Positions 1-5,946 of a DNA stretch of 9,080 nt are shown in pieces. The notes beneath the pieces were generated by a model. The model saw only the letters and a list, made by a program, of their open reading frames with translations. It did no database searches and was not told the origin of the DNA. The position numbers were made by a program, and so were the translations under genes. The first letter of the stretch is position 1. Each line of letters begins with the position of its first letter. Source of the stretch: Acholeplasmatales bacterium (lineage in GTDB: Bacteria; Bacillota_I; Bacilli_A; Acholeplasmatales; Anaeroplasmataceae); the NCBI GenBank assembly GCA_016282815.1, contig JAEELU010000058.1, positions 1 to 9,080 of the forward strand. The letters are read 5' to 3'.

Positions 1-228
1 ATCTAGAGTTAATTCTTTATCACCATATAGTAATAGGTTATATGGCTCAACCTTAATTGCTAATAATTTATTATTATCATCTTCTACTTTAATTGCGAAA
101 TTACTATTTGTTGTTTCATTCAGTACTTTAGCATCAATATAGAAGAAAACTGACATATATTTATTTTTATCTAAGAATTCTTTATTGTCATTAACAAATT
201 CAGTTCCGTTTTTATATACCTTTATCAT
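1..228 (-). CDS. Partial gene, N-terminus of a GNAT-like acetyltransferase (runs off the window)
   Basis: This is an open frame of 76 codons from an ATG at 228 down to base 1 with no stop, so only the N-terminus is visible. It begins MIKVYKNGTEF and contains F-F-Y-I-D-A-K-V-L, then F-A-I-K-V-E-D and L-A-I-K-V-E-P-Y-N-L-L-L-Y. An alpha segment followed by beta strands ending in (P)P-Y-x-L-L-L resembles the start of GNAT-fold N-acetyltransferases, which move an acetyl group from acetyl-CoA to an amine. The acetyl-CoA loop lies outside the window, so function is inferred from this pattern alone. The start is one base after the stop of the AlbA_2/ATPase gene. The only Shine-Dalgarno candidate, GGAAGG at 241-246, lies inside that gene's last codons, 12 bases from the ATG, which suggests cotranscription and translational coupling. 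Coding is certain enough; the family call is tentative. Confidence 0.6.
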   Translation of the reverse strand, partial: MIKVYKNGTEFVNDNKEFLDKNKYMSVFFYIDAKVLNETTNSNFAIKVEDDNNKLLAIKVEPYNLLLYGDKELTLD

Positions 229-229
229 T

Positions 230-1624
230 TTATTTTATAACCTTCCAGTATCCTGTCTTATTAGAGCCAATTCTCTCAATAATATTATTTTTTCTCAAAA
301 AGGCAATAATATTATCAATTGAAGTCTTTCCTAAATCACATTTAATCATCAATTCGGGTTTTGTGATGTTTGGATTATTTCGTATTTCAGCTAAAACCTT
401 TATTTGTGAAATATTAAGATTTTTATCACCCACTTTATCACCCACTTTATCACCCACTTTATCACCCACTTTATTGATCCTATTAAATGGGATTGTGACT
501 AATATAGTGTCATCCGATATATCTATTGCTTCCTTGCCATAAACATCAACTATTTTAGGAATTCCTCTACCAGTTTTTTCACTGATATGTAATTGTAAGA
601 ATAATTCAGATAATTTTTCATTTACTGGTATAGAATGTCCTTTATAAAAGCCATTAATTGTTTGAAGTGGAGCCAATTCCCCACGTGATAAAATTTCAAT
701 TCTATCATTATAAATAGTTATCATCGGTTCATTTAAATCAACCCACTTATTATGTAAAAATGCATTTATAATAGCTTCTCTAAACACATCATAATCAAAT
801 AGCATAACTTCTTCACGTTCCATTATTCTATTTTCTTCATTAGCTTGTGGAACATTTAATATCTCACCATAATTCAATACTTCATATAAAGAATATAATA
901 AGCATTTGTAACCGAATTCTTTTACAGAATACATTTTACTTGCTTTAGTTTTACCATCAAATATGGCAACTCTAATTGGCATATGTGAATTATCTGATAA
1001 TAACTGAGCCATAATATTATATTTTCCATCTTTTGTTAACAAATGAAGATTTGTTTTAAAGTTATTCTTATTTATAGTTATTCCTTTAGATGCGTAATAA
1101 GTAAATAACTGATTAAACGTTAAATCTTGATATTCAGATTCTTTATTATTTATTGTTGGAAGACCGAATGTTAAAACAGAGAATAAAAATGCTTCTCTTT
1201 GTGGATACTTTTTCAAATTTTCTTTACTAGAGCCTATTCTTATATATCTTATACCATCAAAATCAGTTGGAACAATTTTAGCCGAAGGTATTGTAAGAAC
1301 AACAATTCTTTTACCATCAATAATAGTTTCATCAAAGTAAAAAGGAATACTTGGTGATATTTTTCTAGCCAAATAATGTTGTATTGGTTCTCCATCCTTA
1401 TCAGCATTATAATTTATTACTGTTCCAGTAATATTATGAGATTTATTTTCAATTCCCCAAATCATATATGCATTAGGTTTACCAAGAATTGCAGCACTAT
1501 TTGAAAGCGCAGAAACATATTGTCCAACATCATCAATCACGAACATGTTTTCTTTATATTCTACCCACTCAAGCTCATCTTCATAACTTAAGCAATCATT
1601 TATTACTTTTAATAAATCAATCAT
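230..1624 (-). CDS. Schlafen/AlbA_2 domain – GHKL-like ATPase – winged-helix protein (COG2865 type)
   Basis: This is a putative transcriptional regulator or nucleic-acid enzyme of unknown substrate. Numbered from the ATG at 1624 (464 aa), residues ~11-125 match the AlbA_2 (Schlafen-like) domain: an E-L-E-W-V-E-Y-K segment with E17 and E22, then S-A-L-S-N-S and W-G-I-E-N. Residues ~280-375 match the HATPase_c_4 module: REAIINAFLHNKW (N287), DRIEILSRG and TGRGIPKI. A linker of K-V-G-D repeats (385-401) precedes a C-terminal winged helix (403-463), with LAEIRNNPNITKPEL and a recognition-helix region K-T-S-I-D-N-I-I. The frame also opens with a GTG at 1636. I prefer the ATG because GGGTG lies 5 bases before it, as at ligA, and because the predicted transcript would leave only about 8 bases before the GTG. 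The gene has its own promoter and is followed after one base by a GNAT-like gene. Members of this family are often accessory and variably present. RecG is a common database mislabel; no helicase motifs are seen. Confidence 0.88.
   Translation of the reverse strand: MIDLLKVINDCLSYEDELEWVEYKENMFVIDDVGQYVSALSNSAAILGKPNAYMIWGIENKSHNITGTVINYNADKDGEPIQHYLARKISPSIPFYFDETIIDGKRIVVLTIPSAKIVPTDFDGIRYIRIGSSKENLKKYPQREAFLFSVLTFGLPTINNKESEYQDLTFNQLFTYYASKGITINKNNFKTNLHLLTKDGKYNIMAQLLSDNSHMPIRVAIFDGKTKASKMYSVKEFGYKCLLYSLYEVLNYGEILNVPQANEENRIMEREEVMLFDYDVFREAIINAFLHNKWVDLNEPMITIYNDRIEILSRGELAPLQTINGFYKGHSIPVNEKLSELFLQLHISEKTGRGIPKIVDVYGKEAIDISDDTILVTIPFNRINKVGDKVGDKVGDKVGDKNLNISQIKVLAEIRNNPNITKPELMIKCDLGKTSIDNIIAFLRKNNIIERIGSNKTGYWKVIK
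422..469 (-). repeat. Four perfect tandem copies of a 12-bp unit inside the AlbA_2/ATPase gene
   Basis: The plus-strand unit TTTATCACCCAC is repeated four times without error (422-433, 434-445, 446-457, 458-469), followed by a partial TTTAT at 470-474. Read on the minus strand it is GTGGGTGATAAA, encoding V-G-D-K. It forms the hydrophilic linker between the ATPase-like module and the winged helix. Because the unit is 12 bp, gain or loss of copies keeps the frame and changes only linker length. The same 12-mer is present exactly at the gene's start (1625-1636). Confidence 0.95.
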
Positions 1625-1675
1625 TTTATCACCCACTTGTCCTTAATTAAATTATACAATAATGTGGGTAATAAA
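1625..1675. promoter_or_regulatory. Candidate operator: inverted pair of the 12-bp motif flanking the -10 box
   Basis: The left arm TTTATCACCCAC at 1625-1636 is identical to the tandem unit at 422-469. The right arm GTGGGTAATAAA at 1664-1675 is its inverted copy with one mismatch; extended by a few bases outwards, the arms agree at 14 of 17 positions. The centre, near 1650, falls at the -10 box. The right arm lies between -10 and -35, and the left arm covers the ribosome binding site and abuts the ATG. A protein bound to both arms would block transcription and initiation. The geometry is seen directly; operator function, probably for the gene's own winged helix, is inferred. Confidence 0.6.
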
Positions 1676-1679
1676 ACAA
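1651..1679 (-). promoter_or_regulatory. Sigma-A-type promoter of the AlbA_2/ATPase gene
   Basis: On the minus strand a perfect -10 box TATAAT (1656-1651) is preceded by a 17-base spacer and the -35 candidate TTGTTT (1679-1674), which matches the TTGACA consensus at the first three positions. Transcription would start near 1644, giving a leader of about 20 bases to the ATG at 1624. It lies downstream of the ligA terminator, so the accessory pair is expressed independently of the housekeeping operon. Confidence 0.7.
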
Positions 1680-1708
1680 TATGATTAATTGTTTTACTCT
1701 TAATACTA

Positions 1709-1804
1709 TTAGTGCTTTCCCACTTTTTCAAACCAGTTCACATATTTTAGTTTATAAGCCTCCATAGTCTCCACGTAGTCAGCTAAATGATATTCATTTC
1801 CATA
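1709..1804 (-). pseudogene. Possible C-terminal remnant of a lost gene
   Basis: Between the ligA terminator and the AlbA_2/ATPase promoter, one minus-strand frame is open for 31 codons and closes with TAA TAG at 1711-1706. It reads YGNEYHLADYVETMEAYK and then LKYVNWFEKVGKH. This mix of aromatic, charged and amphipathic residues looks like a real protein tail and unlike translated AT-rich spacer. There is no credible start: the frame runs back into the terminator hairpin and meets a TAG at 1831-1829, and the only internal ATG (1765) would give 18 residues. I do not recognise the family. It may be the end of a gene cut by an old deletion or insertion, or chance. Confidence 0.3.
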
Positions 1805-1830
1805 AAAAAAGTATACCAAAAAGGTATACT
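1804..1830 (-). terminator. Rho-independent terminator of the ABC-F–pcrA–ligA operon
   Basis: On the minus strand AGTATACC, a five-T loop and GGTATACT form a perfect 8-bp stem (1830-1823 with 1817-1810), followed by a run of T (1810-1804). It begins 12 bases beyond the ligA stop. The T-run follows the hairpin only in the minus direction, so the terminator serves ligA and not a plus-strand gene. The stem has only two G-C pairs, so its strength is probably moderate. Confidence 0.85.
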
Positions 1831-1841
1831 AAAAATACATA

Positions 1842-3815
1842 TTATTTTATTTTTTCTAGGAATTCAGCTTCCTCCATTATGTAGATACCTAAAGCCTTAG
1901 CCTTATCATATTTACTACCTGGATTTTCACCTAATATTAATATATCAGTTTTCTTACTTACTGATTCTGATAGGCTTCCACCTGAAGCCTCTATTAAGGC
2001 TTTAGCCTCAGTTCTTCCCATCGATGATAATGTACCAGTTAATACACATTTTTTATTTGTGAAATAATTAACCTTTATATCACCTTGGTTATATTTCATA
2101 TTTAGACCTAATTCCTGTAATGTAGAAATCATATTTAGGTTATCGTCATTATGCATATAATCAAATACTGATTTTGCTATAACATCACCACAATCTGGAA
2201 TATTAGCAATATCATCAAATGATGCGTTAATTATAGCATTCATACTACCGAAGCGTTTAGATAAAAGCTTACTAACCTTACCACCTACGTGTCTAATACC
2301 TAAACCAAATAATAATCTATCTAGGTTATTCTCCTTAGACTTTTCAATAGCTTCTAATAACTTATCTATAGATTTTTCACCATAGCCTGGTATTTTTATT
2401 AGCTCACTATATGAGCCTCTTAAATTAAATATAGATGGGATATCCTTAATGTATCCCAATTCATACAAATCCTTTACTACCTTTTCACCTAATGAATCAA
2501 TATCATAGGCAGGCTTTGAGGCGAAATGGATTAATCCATTAACAAGCTTTTCCTTACAGTATGGGTTAGTACAGTAATAGTCAGCCTCACCATCAATTCT
2601 TTGAAGCTTAGCACCGCAGCATGGGCAGGTATCAATCATTTTAAATTCAATGATATCATTACCTCTATCATCAAGTACAGGTCCTACAACCTCAGGGATA
2701 ACATCTCCAGCCTTATGAATGATTACATTATCATTAACATGAATATCCTTCATTTTAATGTAATCCTCATTATGAAGTGTAGCCTTAGAGATTAATGAGC
2801 CTTGAACGAATACAGGCTTAAATACACCTACAGGTGTTATTACACCAGTTCTTCCTACCTGATAAATAATATCAATAAGCTTTGTTTTAACCTCCTCAGG
2901 TGGGAATTTATAGGCAATAGCCCATTTAGGGTATTTTACTGTTTCACCAATGATACTATGTAAATCTATTTCATTTACCTTTATTACGATACCATCAATA
3001 TCATAAGGAAGCTCATCTCTTATCTTACCAATTGAATCAATATATTCTATTATTTCATCAATAGTTTGAGCATGCTTATAATTAGTATTTATTTTTAATC
3101 CTAAATCCTTCATCGAAAGGAGTGCACCCTCCTGAGTTTTAACAGTTGGGTCCATATTGTAATATAGGAAGCAATCCAAGTTTCTCTTAGCTGCAATCCT
3201 AGAATCTAGCTGACGAACTGATCCAGCTGCGGCGTTACGGCAGTTAGCAAATAGCTCCTCTTCATTTTCCTCACGCTCACGGTTAAGCTCAATAAATGAT
3301 GCCTTAGGCATGAATATTTCTCCTCTAACCTCAATATCAATATTCTTATTAAGCTTAAGAGGAATACTCTTAATTGTTTTTACATTATGAGTAATATTCT
3401 CACCAACACTACCATTACCACGTGTAGCACCACGAACTAATACTCCATTTTCATATTTTAATGATACGGAAAGACCATCGATTTTCATTTCGCATAGGTA
3501 TGTAGCGTTAGGAGCTACATCCTTAACCTTCCTATCAAAGTCAATTAGCTCATCATATGAGAAGGCATCAGATAAGCTCATCATTTTGATTTCATGAGTA
3601 ACCTTTTCGAATTTAGATAATACCTCTCCACCAATTTTATTAGTTGGAGAATCTATCGTTTTATATTCAGGATATTTTTCCTCTAATGAAAGTAGCTCAG
3701 TCATTAGCTTGTCATATTCATAATCCTCCATTATAGGATTATCATTGACATAATAGGCAATACCCGCATCTGTTAATATTTTCTTTAATTCTTCAATTCT
3801 TTCCTTTGGTTCCAC
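1842..3815 (-). CDS. ligA: NAD-dependent DNA ligase LigA
   Basis: LigA seals 3'-OH/5'-phosphate nicks in DNA using NAD+ in replication and repair. All domains of the family are present in 657 aa, close to the usual ~670. Domain Ia, which binds NMN, has YYVNDNPIMEDYEYDKL (21-37). The adenylation domain has the catalytic lysine K111 in K-I-D-G, plus RGEIF (164-168), DGIVIKV (274-280) and YPKWAIAYKFPPE (295-307). It is followed by an OB fold, a zinc finger with C397, C400, C415 and C420, helix-hairpin-helix repeats (~460-560) and a BRCT domain (582-657). The usual H-x-x-P-M-L-S-L segment reads HEIKMMSL at 74-81, with lysine for proline. The start is a GTG at 3815 with AGGTG five bases upstream. 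The gene lies 8 bases after pcrA, the common Firmicutes order, and a terminator follows. Confidence 0.98.
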   Translation of the reverse strand: MEPKERIEELKKILTDAGIAYYVNDNPIMEDYEYDKLMTELLSLEEKYPEYKTIDSPTNKIGGEVLSKFEKVTHEIKMMSLSDAFSYDELIDFDRKVKDVAPNATYLCEMKIDGLSVSLKYENGVLVRGATRGNGSVGENITHNVKTIKSIPLKLNKNIDIEVRGEIFMPKASFIELNREREENEEELFANCRNAAAGSVRQLDSRIAAKRNLDCFLYYNMDPTVKTQEGALLSMKDLGLKINTNYKHAQTIDEIIEYIDSIGKIRDELPYDIDGIVIKVNEIDLHSIIGETVKYPKWAIAYKFPPEEVKTKLIDIIYQVGRTGVITPVGVFKPVFVQGSLISKATLHNEDYIKMKDIHVNDNVIIHKAGDVIPEVVGPVLDDRGNDIIEFKMIDTCPCCGAKLQRIDGEADYYCTNPYCKEKLVNGLIHFASKPAYDIDSLGEKVVKDLYELGYIKDIPSIFNLRGSYSELIKIPGYGEKSIDKLLEAIEKSKENNLDRLLFGLGIRHVGGKVSKLLSKRFGSMNAIINASFDDIANIPDCGDVIAKSVFDYMHNDDNLNMISTLQELGLNMKYNQGDIKVNYFTNKKCVLTGTLSSMGRTEAKALIEASGGSLSESVSKKTDILILGENPGSKYDKAKALGIYIMEEAEFLEKIK

Positions 3816-3818
3816 AAT

Positions 3819-3825
3819 ATCACCT
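3819..3825 (-). promoter_or_regulatory. Ribosome binding site of ligA, overlapping the pcrA stop
   Basis: AGGTGAT (3825-3819) is a strong Shine-Dalgarno sequence; AGGTG ends five bases before the GTG at 3815. Its first bases are part of the pcrA TAG stop (3826-3824). This placement decides the GTG start of ligA and suggests that terminating pcrA ribosomes hand over to ligA. Confidence 0.8.
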
Positions 3826-5944
3826 AAATTCTTCTAATTGCTGGGTGGTTAGCTCTTAGTGTCTTAATACCAAATTCAGCACTAAAGGCTACCTTAATAT
3901 TATCTCCATCTACAGAAACAACAATACCATCACCAAAGGCCTTATGATTAATCTTATCTCCTGCCTTAAATGTATTATTACTTACTGTAGGCTTTTCTTC
4001 CTTTTTAATTTCTATAGTAGGCTTATCAAATGTAGGCTTCTTGAAGCCCTTATGATAATCCTCATATAGATTTCTATTCATTTCTCTAATGAATAATGAT
4101 GGTGGAAATTCAGATGTAACACCAAATCTCATTCTATAGGTAGAATTAGTAAGGAATAGTCTTTTCTTAGCTCTTGTTATACCTACATAACAAATTCTTC
4201 TTTCTTCTTCCATTTCCTTAATATTCATTCTATCTATATTATCAGATGGAAATATACCATCCTCCATCGCTACCATAAATACAGTTTTAAATTCAAGGCC
4301 CTTAGCCTGATGGAAGGTAGATAATCTAACACTATTCTTATCCTCCATCTCATTCTTATCAGTTCTAAGTGCTAAATCCTGTAATAGCATCATTAGCTTT
4401 TCTGAATTAGTACCCTCATAGAAATCCTCTGATTCAGATAAAATAGATTTGAATTCCTTGATATTCTCAAGTCTATCCATATCCTCCTCATCATCAGTAT
4501 CAAGCATACTTCTATATCCAGAATTATCTAATATAATATCTATTAAATCCTTTAATCTAACATTATCGATTTGAGCTCTAATAGATAATATCATATTTCT
4601 AAACTCAAATAGATTATTAGCAGCGATACCCTTTCCATCATAGAATTCTATTGCATCAAACAATGATAGATTTCTATTATCACCAATTACCTCAAGCTTA
4701 GCGATAATTGATGGGCCTATCTTTCTTTTTGGCTCATTTACTACTCTTCTAAATGAATAATTATCATCACTCATTAATATTAATCTTAAATAAGCTACCA
4801 TATCCTTTATTTCCTTACGGCTATAGAATGACATACCACCATAGATTTGATATGGTATTTTATTTTTAATTAATAAATCTTCAAATTCTCTTGAGATATA
4901 ATTAGCTCTATATAGTATTGCAAAATCAGAATACTTATCTCCCATATCTACATACTTCTTAATTCTTTCGATTACGAACATTACCTCATCATAGGATGTT
5001 GCAGCATGGAAATAGGTTGGCATATCACCAGTAGAGTCATTAGATTTTAATACCTTTTTAATTTGATTAGTATTTTTATCTATTACACTATTAGCTAAAT
5101 TTAATATCTCTGTAGTAGAACGATAGTTCTTCTCTAGTAATATTAGCTTAGTTTCTAGGAATTCCTTCCTCATTCTATTTATGTTTTCAATCTTAGCTCC
5201 TCTAAAGGAATAAATAGATTGGAAATCATCACCAACTACAAATAGATTATGATGTCTTTGTGATAGCATAAACATTAAATCATATTGTAGTGAATTAGTA
5301 TCCTGGAACTCATCAACTAATATATATTGGAATTTATCCTGGTATTTTTCTAGTACCATAGGATTTTTCTTAAATAGCTCTATTGTTTTAATGATTAAAT
5401 CATCAAAATCAAACAGATTATTTTCCTTTAAATAATTTTCATATTTAGGATATACATAATCAAATGTAGATTTGGTTTCAAAATCATGAATCTTAAAGGC
5501 CATACCATTTTTATCCTTTGATATGTATTTTAATACCTCTCTTGGCTTACCATCATAGAACGTATCCTTAAGTAGGTCCTTGATTATCTTAGCCTGATCA
5601 TCATCATCGATTATTTGGAATCCTGGCTTATAATCCTTTAGATAATTAATTTCAGAGCGTAATACTCTAACACAGAATGAATGGAAGGTTGAAACCCACA
5701 TCCATTTTGTGTCCATATTTAAATTTTTAGCAATTCTTTCCTTCATTTCATTAGCGGCCTTATTAGTGAAGGTTACAGCTAATATATTGTATGGGTTAAT
5801 ACCAAGCTCACTTATTATATAGGTAATTCTAGTTGTTAAAACCTTTGTTTTACCAGAGCCGGCACCTGCCATTACCATTACTGGTCCTTCAGTTGTAGTA
5901 ACTGCAAGACGCTGTGATTCATTTAATCCATCAAGTAAATCCAT
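3824..5944 (-). CDS. pcrA: ATP-dependent 3'-5' DNA helicase PcrA (UvrD/Rep family)
   Basis: This superfamily 1A helicase unwinds DNA in replication restart, nucleotide excision repair and removal of stalled RNA polymerase. Its 706 aa are close to the Firmicutes PcrA length of ~740. Visible motifs are the Q-motif LNESQRLAV (7-15), Walker A AGAGSGKT (26-33), motif Ia VTFTNKAANEMKER, motif II LVDEFQDT (209-216), motif III GDDFQSIYSFRGA (238-250), motif IV NYRST (273-277), motif V STFHQAKGLEF (542-552) and motif VI YVGITRAKKR (586-595). The C-terminus (~659-706) is the Tudor-like RNA-polymerase-binding domain, with GDKINHKAFGDGIVVSVDGD. In motif III the family's usual GDDDQ is GDDFQ. The ATG at 5944 is two bases after the ABC-F stop and has AGGTG seven bases upstream. 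ligA follows after 8 bases, so replication and repair genes are cotranscribed. Confidence 0.97.
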   Translation of the reverse strand: MDLLDGLNESQRLAVTTTEGPVMVMAGAGSGKTKVLTTRITYIISELGINPYNILAVTFTNKAANEMKERIAKNLNMDTKWMWVSTFHSFCVRVLRSEINYLKDYKPGFQIIDDDDQAKIIKDLLKDTFYDGKPREVLKYISKDKNGMAFKIHDFETKSTFDYVYPKYENYLKENNLFDFDDLIIKTIELFKKNPMVLEKYQDKFQYILVDEFQDTNSLQYDLMFMLSQRHHNLFVVGDDFQSIYSFRGAKIENINRMRKEFLETKLILLEKNYRSTTEILNLANSVIDKNTNQIKKVLKSNDSTGDMPTYFHAATSYDEVMFVIERIKKYVDMGDKYSDFAILYRANYISREFEDLLIKNKIPYQIYGGMSFYSRKEIKDMVAYLRLILMSDDNYSFRRVVNEPKRKIGPSIIAKLEVIGDNRNLSLFDAIEFYDGKGIAANNLFEFRNMILSIRAQIDNVRLKDLIDIILDNSGYRSMLDTDDEEDMDRLENIKEFKSILSESEDFYEGTNSEKLMMLLQDLALRTDKNEMEDKNSVRLSTFHQAKGLEFKTVFMVAMEDGIFPSDNIDRMNIKEMEEERRICYVGITRAKKRLFLTNSTYRMRFGVTSEFPPSLFIREMNRNLYEDYHKGFKKPTFDKPTIEIKKEEKPTVSNNTFKAGDKINHKAFGDGIVVSVDGDNIKVAFSAEFGIKTLRANHPAIRRI

Positions 5945-5946
5945 TA

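Noticed and set aside
422..474. CRISPR array
   Set aside because: The units are 12 bp, directly adjacent with no spacers, and lie in frame inside a gene.
230..1636. RecG helicase
   Set aside because: Proteins of this family are often mislabelled RecG, but no Walker A, DEAD-type or other helicase motif is present.
1625..1675. Insertion sequence ends or an attachment site
   Set aside because: The inverted arms are short, only 27 bases apart, enclose a -10 box and have no transposase or integrase nearby; an operator explains them better.
2601..2795. Plus-strand open frame of 64 codons
   Set aside because: It lies antisense inside the conserved zinc-finger and OB-fold part of ligA, has no credible ribosome binding site, and its translation shows no recognisable pattern.
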